Shown here: piece after piece, positions 1-5,502 of the stretch
Layout of the letters: each line of letters begins with the position of its first letter
Position numbering within the stretch: position 1 is the stretch's first letter
Notes under the pieces: generated by a model
Databases searched by the model: none
The model's input: only the letters and a program-made list of their open reading frames with translations
Told to the model about the DNA's origin: nothing
Translations under genes and position numbers: made by a program
Source of the DNA: an uncultured Arenimonas sp.
GTDB lineage: Bacteria; Pseudomonadota; Gammaproteobacteria; Xanthomonadales; Xanthomonadaceae
NCBI GenBank assembly: GCA_946885815.1
Contig: CAMPHE010000136.1
Span: 1 to 5,502, forward strand
DNA: 5,502 nucleotides
Reading direction: 5' to 3'

Positions 1-1412
<1,412 letters not shown>

Positions 1413-1416
<4 letters not shown>

Positions 1417-1451
1417 GAGCGGCCCGCAGGACACGGCTTCAGCCGCGACCC
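1413..1451 (+). repeat. REP-like palindromic element at the metH 3' end
   Basis: The segment begins GTAGGAGCGG (1413-1422) and ends GGCTTCAGCCGCGACC (1435-1450), with about 12 unrelated bases between. Its inner part forms a CGGCT/AGCCG hairpin (1434-1438 with 1441-1445). From memory, short repeats with a GTAGGAGCGGC head and a TTCAGCCGCGAC tail are scattered between genes in Lysobacter and relatives, and GTAG/GTGG-headed REPs are associated with RAYT transposases. Here the two halves look like one such unit with extra bases in the middle, or a degenerate copy. The metH stop codon TAG is part of the GTAG head. Only one copy lies in the window, so repetitiveness is not shown directly. No T-run follows on either strand, so it is not a typical intrinsic terminator, though it might still aid termination between these convergent genes. 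Confidence 0.5.
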
Positions 1452-1460
1452 CACCCGCCC

Positions 1461-2138
1461 TCACCAGACCAGATCATCCGGCACTTCAAACCGCGGGTCC
1501 GCATAGGGATCCGCGTCCACCGGCGCGTCCGGATCCACCTTCAGCGCCACCGCCGGCGCGAAGATCGCTTCGGCCTCGGCGAGCACGGCGGAGGCCACCA
1601 GCAGATAGCGGCCGTCGAGCTGCAGCACGCCGAGTTCGCCGGCATTGAGCGCCTTGAGCTGCGCTTCGGTCACATGGATGCGCTTGATCTTGCCGCCGTA
1701 CGGAAAATGACGCGCGATCTCCGCGGCCGGATCGTTCAGCGCCTTGTCCTGCAGGAACGTGGCGAGCTTCGCCTTGGCCTCGCGACGCGCGCGCGCCTCT
1801 TCCTGCCGGACGCGCTCGGCCTCGATCCGCTCGTCCTTCTCGCGCTGGGCGCGGATCGCATAGGCCTTGGCGAGGTCGATGTCCTCGCGGCTGCGCGGCG
1901 GCCGCGGACCGCGGCGCTCGCCGGGCTTGTCCGGCCTGCCGGCTCCGGGCTTGCCGGACCCGGACTTGCCGGCGCCCGCCCGACCGGGCGGCGACCTCTC
2001 GGGGCCACGCTTGCCGGACGACGGTCGCGCCGGCCGCGCGTCGCCGGCAGGACGCCGCTCCTCGCGCTTCGGACGGACCTCGGGTTCCGGCGCCTTGAAG
2101 CCGAGACCCAGCAGCTTTTCTCGCAGCGAATTGCTCAT
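1461..2138 (-). CDS. yaiL: DUF2058 family protein (YaiL-like)
   Basis: This is a 225-residue, highly charged protein of the DUF2058 family, typified by E. coli YaiL; its biochemical role is not established. Family marks are the N-terminal SLREKLLGLGF (4-14), a basic/acidic helical stretch likely to form a coiled coil (about 84-132), a C-terminal domain with HFPYGGKIKRIHVTEAQL (144-161) and the diagnostic end DPYADPRFEVPDDLVW, matching the DPYADFKVPDDLMW end of YaiL. Residues 16-83 are a low-complexity linker rich in Pro, Gly, Arg and Lys that makes the protein longer than E. coli YaiL; it looks disordered and could bind nucleic acid (inference). The ATG lies 10 nt after the slyX stop with only a weak GGA-type ribosome site, so translation is probably coupled to slyX. 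The gene is the last of the minus-strand run and converges on metH. Confidence 0.88.
   Translation of the reverse strand: MSNSLREKLLGLGFKAPEPEVRPKREERRPAGDARPARPSSGKRGPERSPPGRAGAGKSGSGKPGAGRPDKPGERRGPRPPRSREDIDLAKAYAIRAQREKDERIEAERVRQEEARARREAKAKLATFLQDKALNDPAAEIARHFPYGGKIKRIHVTEAQLKALNAGELGVLQLDGRYLLVASAVLAEAEAIFAPAVALKVDPDAPVDADPYADPRFEVPDDLVW
1890..2093 (-). repeat. Low-complexity Pro/Gly/Arg/Lys linker region inside the DUF2058 gene
   Basis: This stretch codes for residues 16-83 of the DUF2058 protein. It holds imperfect short repeats built on Gly-Lys/Arg-Pro/Ser units, such as GAGKSGSGKPGAGRPDKPGE (55-74). At DNA level the motif cttgccgg recurs with slight changes around 1926-2016. Such purine/GC-biased repeats tend to vary in length between strains. 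Confidence 0.6.
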
Positions 2139-2148
2139 GACGTCCGGA

Positions 2149-2376
2149 TCAGTAGTGCGGGGGCGGCGGTTCGATGCCGGGATCGGCGAAAGGCGTCGAC
2201 TGCATCTGGCGCAGCTCGTCGAGCACGCGCTCCAGCTTGCCGGCGACGCGCGCCGCCTCGAGTCGCGAGGCCGCCAGCGCGTCGCTCAGCTCGCCGAGCG
2301 CATGCTCCTGGAACGCGACGCGCGTCTCGAGTTCGGCGATGCGCGCGGACAGCGCGGCGTCGGTGTCGGCGCCCAT
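2149..2376 (-). CDS. slyX: SlyX family protein
   Basis: This is a 75-residue protein, close to the 72 residues of E. coli SlyX. Residues from about 8 to 58 form an uninterrupted heptad-like amphipathic helix (LSARIAELETRVAFQEHALG and onward), expected to form a coiled coil. The protein ends in the family hallmark PPPPHY. The function of SlyX is unknown; in enterobacteria it lies next to slyD, an FKBP-type prolyl isomerase gene, whereas here it follows ugd and a different FKBP gene is two genes upstream. The ATG at 2376 starts 1 nt after the ugd stop (TGA-G-ATG), and there is no strong Shine-Dalgarno sequence, so translation is probably coupled to ugd. The DUF2058 gene follows 10 nt downstream. 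Confidence 0.93.
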   Translation of the reverse strand: MGADTDAALSARIAELETRVAFQEHALGELSDALAASRLEAARVAGKLERVLDELRQMQSTPFADPGIEPPPPHY

Positions 2377-2377
2377 C

Positions 2378-3718
2378 TCAGTCCGACCGCAGCGAACGGC
2401 CGCGCGCGATGCCGTAGTAGGCCAGTCCGGCTTCCTCGACCGCCGCGGGGTTGTAGAGGTTGCGGCCGTCGAACACGACGCGGTCGGCGAGCCGGCCGGC
2501 GAGCGCCGCGAAATCCGGGCTGGCGAACGCCTTCCATTCGGTCACGAGCACGAGCGCGTCGGCCCCGTCCAGCGCGGCCGCCGGCGTGTCGCAGAGCACG
2601 AGGTCGGCACGTTCGCCGAAGAGGCGGGTGGTCTCGTGCATCGCTTCGGGATCGTGCGCGCGCACCGTGGCGCCGGCGTCCCAGAGCTGCCGCAGCAGCG
2701 TGCGGCTCGGCGCCTCGCGCATGTCGTCGGTGTTGGGTTTGAACGCCAGGCCCCAGAGCGCGATCGTCTTGCCGCCGAGCGCCCCGCCGTAATGCCGTTC
2801 GATCAGCTCGAACAGCTTGGATTTCTGCGCGTCGTTCACCGCTTCCACCGCGCCGAGGATCTTCGCGCCGTACCCGTGCTGGCGCGCGATGCGTTCCAGC
2901 GCCTGCACGTCCTTGGGGAAGCACGAACCGCCGTAGCCGGCACCCGGGTAGATGAAGTGGTAGCCGATGCGCGGATCGGAACCGATGCCGTGGCGCACCA
3001 TCTCGATGTCGGCGCCGACACGCTCGGCGATGTTCGCCATCTCGTTCATGAAGCTGATCTTGGTCGCGAGCATCGCGTTCGCGGCGTACTTGGTCAGCTC
3101 CGCCGAACGCTCGTCCATCACCACCACCCGGTCGTGGTTGCGGTTGAACGGCGCATACAGCCGCTTCATCGCCTCCACCGCGCGCGCGCTGCGCGAACCG
3201 ATGACGATGCGGTCGGGGCGCATGCAGTCGTTCACCGCCGCGCCCTCCTTCAGGAACTCCGGGTTGGAGACCACGTCGAACGCCACGTCGGCGCCGCGCG
3301 CCTGCAGTTCGGCGGCGATCGCCGCGCGCACCTTGTCGGCGGTGCCGACCGGCACCGTGGACTTGTTGACCACGACGGCCGGCCGCCCGAGATGGCGACC
3401 GATCGTCTTCGCGACGGCGAGTACGTACTGCAGGTCGGCGCTGCCGTCCTCATCGGGCGGCGTGCCGACCGCGATGAAGACGATGTCGCCGTGCGCGATG
3501 GCCGCGGCGGCGTCGGTGGTGAACTCCAGCCGGCCCGCCGCGTGGTTGGCGCGGACCATCGGTTCCAGCCCCGGCTCGTAGATCGGGATCACGCCGTCGT
3601 TCAGCCCGTCGACCTTCGCCTGGTCGATGTCGACGCAGACGACATGGTGCCCCACTTCCGCCAGACAGGTGCCTGACACCAGGCCGACGTAGCCGGTTCC
3701 GAAAACAGTGACTCGCAT
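2378..3718 (-). CDS. ugd: UDP-glucose 6-dehydrogenase
   Basis: Ugd oxidises UDP-glucose to UDP-glucuronate with two NAD+ in the cytoplasm, supplying precursor for exopolysaccharide, capsule or LPS sugars. The 446-residue length is normal for bacterial members. The N-terminal Rossmann fold starts [16 protein letters not shown], with the NAD-binding GxGYVG at 7-12. STVPVGT and NPEFLKEG (the Glu region of the active site) follow, then the central helix segment [20 protein letters not shown] with its conserved Lys and Asn, and [10 protein letters not shown] with the catalytic nucleophile Cys266 (codon 2923-2921). The C-terminal UDP-binding domain holds [18 protein letters not shown]. The ATG at 3718 places the Rossmann motif at the very N-terminus as usual, with a GGGGG ribosome site 5 nt upstream (3724-3728). 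No complete key motif is missing. No clear promoter lies in the 72-nt gap to the FKBP gene, so readthrough from upstream is possible. Which polysaccharide it serves cannot be told here. Confidence 0.97.
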   Translation of the reverse strand: MRVTVFGTGYVGLVSGTCLAEVGHHVVCVDIDQAKVDGLNDGVIPIYEPGLEPMVRANHAAGRLEFTTDAAAAIAHGDIVFIAVGTPPDEDGSADLQYVLAVAKTIGRHLGRPAVVVNKSTVPVGTADKVRAAIAAELQARGADVAFDVVSNPEFLKEGAAVNDCMRPDRIVIGSRSARAVEAMKRLYAPFNRNHDRVVVMDERSAELTKYAANAMLATKISFMNEMANIAERVGADIEMVRHGIGSDPRIGYHFIYPGAGYGGSCFPKDVQALERIARQHGYGAKILGAVEAVNDAQKSKLFELIERHYGGALGGKTIALWGLAFKPNTDDMREAPSRTLLRQLWDAGATVRAHDPEAMHETTRLFGERADLVLCDTPAAALDGADALVLVTEWKAFASPDFAALAGRLADRVVFDGRNLYNPAAVEEAGLAYYGIARGRSLRSD

Positions 3719-3757
3719 GCTGACCCCCGGCGACGGCCGCGATCCCCGCGGCGGCAG

Positions 3758-3784
3758 GCGCGCGGCCGCGAGGCGGCCGCGCGC
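3758..3784 (-). terminator. Strong GC hairpin between the FKBP gene and ugd (possible terminator or attenuator)
   Basis: A perfect 12-bp inverted repeat (GCGCGCGGCCGC at 3758-3769 and its complement at 3773-3784) encloses a 3-nt loop. On the minus strand it starts 6 nt after the FKBP stop codon and ends 39 nt before the ugd start. No U-run follows in that direction (the next bases are CTGCCGCCGC), so it is not a classical Rho-independent terminator. It could protect the 3' end of the FKBP mRNA or partly reduce readthrough into ugd. A second smaller inverted repeat (GCCGCG 3736-3741 with CGCGGC 3747-3752) lies between it and ugd. Confidence 0.5.
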
Positions 3785-3790
3785 GGTGTC

Positions 3791-4582
3791 TTACTTGACG
3801 ATTTCGAGCAGTTCCACTTCGAACGTCAGCGTCGCGTTCGGCGGGATCGGACCACCGCCGGCCTCGCCGTAGCCGAGGTCGGACGGAATCCAGAACTTGT
3901 ACTTGCTGCCCACCGGCATCAGCGCGACGCCCTCGGCCCAGCCCGGGATCACCTGCGACAGGCCGAACTCGGCCGGCTGGCCGCGATCGTACGAGCTGTC
4001 GAACGGGGTCCCGTCGAGCAGCGTGCCCTTGTAGTGCACGCGGACGACGTCGGTCGCCTGCGGCTTCGGGCCATTGCCCTCGCGCACGACCTGGTACTGC
4101 AGGCCGCTCTCGGTGGTGTGCACGCCCGGCTTGTCCTTGTTCGCGGCGAGGAACTTCGCGCCCTCTTCCTTGCCCTTCGTCGCGGCTTCGAGGCGTTCGG
4201 CTTCCTGGCGCGCCTGCAGCTTCGCGGTGAACGCCTGCTGCACCTGCAGCGATTGCTCTTCCGTCATCTTCGGCGTGCGGCCGGCGAAGCTGTCGGCGAG
4301 CGCCTCGGCGATCACGTCCGCGTCGACCTCGTCCTTCAGCGGCGCCAGCGACTTCGCGACGTCCATGCCGATCATGTAGCTCACCTGCTCGCGCTCGGTC
4401 TCCAGGCCTTCGATGCCCGGCACCGGACCGGTGGCGTCCGCCTTGGCGTCGGCATCCGCGTCGGCGGACACTTCGGTGGCCGCGTCGGCATCGGTGCCGT
4501 TCTTGTCGGCATTGCAGCCGCCGATCGCCAGCACGAGGCCGGCGAGCGCCAGCGGCGCGAGGGAACGCAGGGGGAAATTCAT
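3791..4582 (-). CDS. FKBP-type peptidyl-prolyl cis-trans isomerase, predicted lipoprotein (FkpA/Mip-like)
   Basis: This enzyme catalyses cis-trans isomerisation of prolyl bonds and probably acts as a periplasmic folding factor. The 263-residue product starts with a lipoprotein signal peptide, MNFPLRSLAPLALAGLVLAI, and the lipobox IGGC with lipidated Cys23. Asn at +2 is not an inner-membrane retention signal, so outer-membrane sorting is likely. Residues 30-51 are an Asp/Ala linker. The FKBP_N dimerisation domain covers about 57-145 (SYMIGMDVAKSL; long charged helix). The FKBP catalytic domain (about 154-263) keeps the usual pocket residues: Tyr184, Phe194, Asp195, Val211-Ile212, Trp215, Tyr238 and Phe254. 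This start (4582) is preferred over an in-frame ATG at 4675 because it gives a proper signal peptide and has AGGAG (4593-4597) upstream; the longer form would add 31 basic residues before it. It lies 96 nt downstream of the peroxidase gene. FkpA versus Mip naming is not decidable from sequence alone. Confidence 0.95.
   Translation of the reverse strand: MNFPLRSLAPLALAGLVLAIGGCNADKNGTDADAATEVSADADADAKADATGPVPGIEGLETEREQVSYMIGMDVAKSLAPLKDEVDADVIAEALADSFAGRTPKMTEEQSLQVQQAFTAKLQARQEAERLEAATKGKEEGAKFLAANKDKPGVHTTESGLQYQVVREGNGPKPQATDVVRVHYKGTLLDGTPFDSSYDRGQPAEFGLSQVIPGWAEGVALMPVGSKYKFWIPSDLGYGEAGGGPIPPNATLTFEVELLEIVK
4430..4495 (-). repeat. Asp/Ala-repeat linker coding region in the FKBP lipoprotein gene
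   Basis: Residues 30-51 are mostly Asp and Ala (for example SADADADAKADA), coded by repeated gtcggc/gtccgc-type units as read on the + strand. The repeat forms an acidic, flexible tether between the lipidated Cys23 and the dimerisation domain. Length variation by slippage is plausible. Confidence 0.55.
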
Positions 4583-4592
4583 TGCGAGAGGA

Positions 4593-4597
4593 CTCCT
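4593..4597 (-). promoter_or_regulatory. Ribosome binding site of the FKBP gene
   Basis: AGGAG on the minus strand lies 10 nt before the ATG at 4582. It decides the start in favour of the short form with an intact lipoprotein signal peptide. Confidence 0.7.
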
Positions 4598-4604
4598 GGA
4601 GTGA

Positions 4605-4623
4605 CGCGCCGCGTGGCGGCGCG
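4605..4623 (-). promoter_or_regulatory. GC hairpin in the FKBP mRNA leader
   Basis: A perfect 8-bp inverted repeat (CGCGCCGC at 4605-4612, GCGGCGCG at 4616-4623) with a 3-nt loop ends 7 nt upstream of the AGGAG ribosome site. It could shape translation or transcript stability of the FKBP gene, or be the 3' hairpin of the upstream peroxidase mRNA. No U-run follows it on the minus strand (the next bases are TCACTCC). Confidence 0.4.
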
Positions 4624-4634
4624 AAGGGGGCGCC

Positions 4635-4663
4635 ATTGTCGCGACACCGGGCCGGGACGGCAA
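4635..4663 (-). promoter_or_regulatory. Weak candidate sigma70 promoter for the FKBP gene
   Basis: On the minus strand, TTGCCG (4663-4658) and GACAAT (4640-4635) are separated by 17 nt; each box matches the consensus at 4 of 6 positions. Transcription would start near 4628, just before the leader hairpin. The match is modest for a GC-rich genome and may be chance. If real, it lets the FKBP gene, and perhaps ugd and beyond, be expressed apart from the peroxidase gene. Confidence 0.3.
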
Positions 4664-4678
4664 CGCCGGCCGCACCGT

Positions 4679-5344
4679 TCATTCATCGTCGGGAACCGGC
4701 TGTTCCAGCAGGCGCTCGATCAGCGCGAGCAGCGCCGGGTCGTCCGGCGCCGTCTTGCTCGGGAAACTGGCGACGACGGCGCCGTCCCGCCCGATCAGGT
4801 ATTTGTGGAAATTCCAGCCGGGCTGGTCGCCGGTCGCCGCGGCGAGTTCGCGGTACAGCGGCGTGGCCTCGTCGCCGGTGACGACGACCTTCTCGAACAT
4901 CGGGAACTTCACGCCGTAGGTGAGCGTGCAGAACTCGCGGATCTCTTCTTCGCTCCCCGGCTCCTGCCCCATGAAGTCGTTCGACGGAAAGCCCAGCACG
5001 CTGAAACCGCGCGGCGAAAGACGTGCGTGCAGCGCCTCGAGGCCTTCGTACTGCGGCGTGAAACCGCATTTGCTCGCGGTGTTGACCACCAGCAGCACGT
5101 CGCCGGCGTAGGCCTCGCGCAGGTTCACCGGTGTATCGCCGGCGAGCGGCCGGAAGTCGTGGTCGAGCAGATCGCCCGGCGCCGTCGGGGCCGGCGACGC
5201 GGCCTCCGCGGCCTCCGCGGCCGCCGTCGGAGCCGCCGCCGCGTCCGCGGCGGGCGAGGCGGCGTCCGCGGCCGGCGTTTGCTGCGTGCACCCGGCCAGA
5301 ACCAGTCCCAGCGCGATGGCGATCGCGATCGATGAAGTCCGCAT
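4679..5344 (-). CDS. gpx: Glutathione peroxidase family protein, predicted lipoprotein
   Basis: This thiol peroxidase reduces hydrogen peroxide or lipid hydroperoxides using thioredoxin or glutathione. The 221-residue product begins with a lipoprotein signal peptide (MRTSSIAIAIALGLVLAGC), with lipobox LAGC and Cys19; Thr at +2 suggests outer-membrane sorting. An Ala/Pro-rich linker (20-56) leads to a thioredoxin-fold GPx domain (58-214). The peroxidatic residue is Cys93 in NTASKCGFTPQY, so it is not a selenocysteine enzyme. Cys139 in REFCTLTYGVKFP matches the resolving Cys of thioredoxin-type GPx (yeast Gpx3 Cys82). Trp177-Asn178 in GWNFHKYLIGRDG are the usual catalytic pair. The normal FPCNQF motif reads FPSNDF (119-124): the Cys is Ser121 and the tetrad Gln is Asp123. 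The start at 5344 is set by GGAGG six bases upstream; an in-frame ATG at 5419 would bury the signal peptide and cover the divergent promoter. Confidence 0.93.
   Translation of the reverse strand: MRTSSIAIAIALGLVLAGCTQQTPAADAASPAADAAAAPTAAAEAAEAASPAPTAPGDLLDHDFRPLAGDTPVNLREAYAGDVLLVVNTASKCGFTPQYEGLEALHARLSPRGFSVLGFPSNDFMGQEPGSEEEIREFCTLTYGVKFPMFEKVVVTGDEATPLYRELAAATGDQPGWNFHKYLIGRDGAVVASFPSKTAPDDPALLALIERLLEQPVPDDE
5199..5222 (-). repeat. 9-bp tandem repeat (about 2.7 copies) in the peroxidase linker
   Basis: On the + strand gcggcctcc occurs twice in tandem (5199-5207, 5208-5216), followed by gcggcc. In the minus-strand gene it codes for the Ala-Ala-Glu units of the linker (AEAAEAA, about residues 43-49). 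A 9-bp unit keeps frame, so copy-number change would alter only tether length. Confidence 0.7.
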
Positions 5345-5350
5345 GTCCGT

Positions 5351-5355
5351 CCTCC
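5351..5355 (-). promoter_or_regulatory. Ribosome binding site of the peroxidase gene
   Basis: GGAGG on the minus strand is spaced 6 nt from the ATG at 5344. It supports the start that exposes the lipoprotein signal peptide. Confidence 0.8.
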
Positions 5356-5357
5356 GT

Positions 5358-5374
5358 GCCGGGGGCACCCCGGC
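5358..5374 (-). promoter_or_regulatory. GC hairpin just upstream of the peroxidase ribosome site
   Basis: A perfect 7-bp inverted repeat (GCCGGGG at 5358-5364, CCCCGGC at 5368-5374) with a 3-nt loop ends 2 nt upstream of the GGAGG ribosome site. An alternative pairing (GTGCC 5356-5360 with GGCAC 5364-5368) overlaps it. In the mRNA leader it could influence ribosome access. No convincing sigma70 promoter for this gene was found upstream on the minus strand. Confidence 0.4.
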
Positions 5375-5412
5375 CTGTGCCATCAGTTTGGCCAAAAAGC
5401 GCGGGCGGCAGG

Positions 5413-5440
5413 TTGACATGCCGTTTTCTACTGTTATAGT
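5413..5440 (+). promoter_or_regulatory. Strong sigma70 promoter with extended -10 for the right-edge gene
   Basis: TTGACA (5413-5418) is a perfect -35. TATAGT (5435-5440) matches the -10 consensus at 5 of 6 positions and is preceded by TG in TGTTATAGT, an extended -10. The spacer is 16 nt. Transcription should start near 5446-5448, giving a leader of about 35 nt before the ATG at 5483. It stands out in an otherwise very GC-rich region. Confidence 0.8.
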
Positions 5441-5451
5441 TACCTACAACA
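5432..5451. promoter_or_regulatory. 20-bp dyad, candidate operator over the -10 and start site
   Basis: TGTTATAG-TTAC-CTACAACA is an inverted repeat with 8-bp arms, one mismatch and a 4-bp spacer. It covers the extended -10 box and the expected transcription start, the usual place for a repressor operator. The size suits a dimeric TetR-, MarR- or GntR-type regulator, but the family cannot be told from the site alone. The regulator might be the gene starting at 5483 or lie beyond the window. Confidence 0.5.
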
Positions 5452-5482
5452 CCTACCCCACCTCACCACCCCGGGAGGCAGC

Positions 5483-5502
5483 ATGTACCCCAAGTTCAAG
5501 AC
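5483..5502 (+). CDS. Start of an unidentified gene, truncated by the right edge
   Basis: An ATG at 5483 follows GGGAGG (5473-5478) with 4-5 nt spacing and lies about 35 nt downstream of a strong promoter. Only MYPKFK plus a Thr codon start is visible, too little to name a product. It is divergent from the peroxidase gene, with 138 nt between the two start codons. The promoter, leader and ribosome site together make this a convincing true gene start; autoregulation through the dyad at 5432-5451 is possible. Confidence 0.7.

Noticed and set aside
2174..3676. A 500-codon + strand frame antisense to ugd and slyX
   Set aside because: It is the His/Arg/Val-rich shadow typical of antisense frames in GC-rich genes; ugd on the other strand has full catalytic motifs.
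4583..4675. An upstream ATG at 4675 for the FKBP gene, 3 nt after the peroxidase stop, which would suggest coupling
   Set aside because: It would put 31 basic residues before the lipoprotein signal peptide; the ATG at 4582 has its own AGGAG site and an intact lipobox at the proper distance.
3450..4682. A 410-codon minus-strand frame overlapping the FKBP gene and the start of ugd in another frame
   Set aside because: It reads out of frame with both genes and gives Arg/Gly/Ala-rich sequence without motifs.
4913..4927. Possible selenocysteine glutathione peroxidase
   Set aside because: The catalytic codon (5066-5068 region, residue 93) is TGC, coding for Cys; there is no in-frame TGA.
5321..5330. 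GATCGCGATC palindrome
   Set aside because: It lies in the coding sequence for the Ile/Ala repeats of the peroxidase signal peptide and is explained by codon use.
4034..5335. A 433-codon + strand frame antisense to the FKBP and peroxidase genes
   Set aside because: No recognisable domain, low-complexity Arg-rich end, and it opposes two well-supported lipoprotein genes.
5345..5419. An upstream ATG at 5419 for the peroxidase gene
   Set aside because: It would mask the signal peptide and run into the divergent promoter; GGAGG supports the ATG at 5344.

Overview
The window comes from a high-GC gammaproteobacterial chromosome, most likely of the Xanthomonadaceae/Lysobacteraceae type (Lysobacter, Luteimonas or relatives). 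This rests on strongly GC-biased third codon positions, a set of gammaproteobacterial genes (cobalamin-dependent MetH, SlyX, a YaiL/DUF2058 protein) and a REP-like element with a GTAGGAG head of the style I recall from that family. The genus is an inference; no rRNA or other marker is present.

Layout: (i) 1-1416, + strand, is the C-terminal 471 residues of methionine synthase MetH, cut by the left edge; it runs from the cobalamin-ligand histidine through the AdoMet-dependent reactivation domain. (ii) 1413-1451 is a short convergent gap holding a REP-like imperfect palindrome that includes the metH stop codon. (iii) 5344 down to 1461, - strand, are five genes in one direction: a lipoprotein glutathione peroxidase, a lipoprotein FKBP-type peptidyl-prolyl isomerase, UDP-glucose 6-dehydrogenase (ugd), slyX and a DUF2058/YaiL protein. 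The last three are nearly contiguous (1-nt and 10-nt gaps) and very probably co-transcribed. (iv) 5345-5482 is a divergent regulatory region with a near-consensus extended -10 sigma70 promoter overlapped by a 20-bp dyad, driving a + strand gene that starts at 5483 and is cut by the right edge after seven residues.

How the genes relate: most are housekeeping or cell-envelope genes. The two lipoproteins probably act in the periplasm attached to the outer membrane, one reducing peroxides and one folding proteins. Ugd makes UDP-glucuronate for surface polysaccharide or LPS modification. SlyX and YaiL are small accessory proteins of unknown role. MetH belongs to a separate, convergent transcription unit.

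I see no mobile element, CRISPR array, defence system, tRNA or rRNA, and no evidence of an undescribed multi-gene system. The most interesting signals are regulatory or structural: the promoter/dyad at the right edge, GC-rich triloop hairpins ahead of each of three successive genes, the REP-like element at the metH stop, and a glutathione peroxidase with a substituted FPCNQF motif and a lipid anchor.
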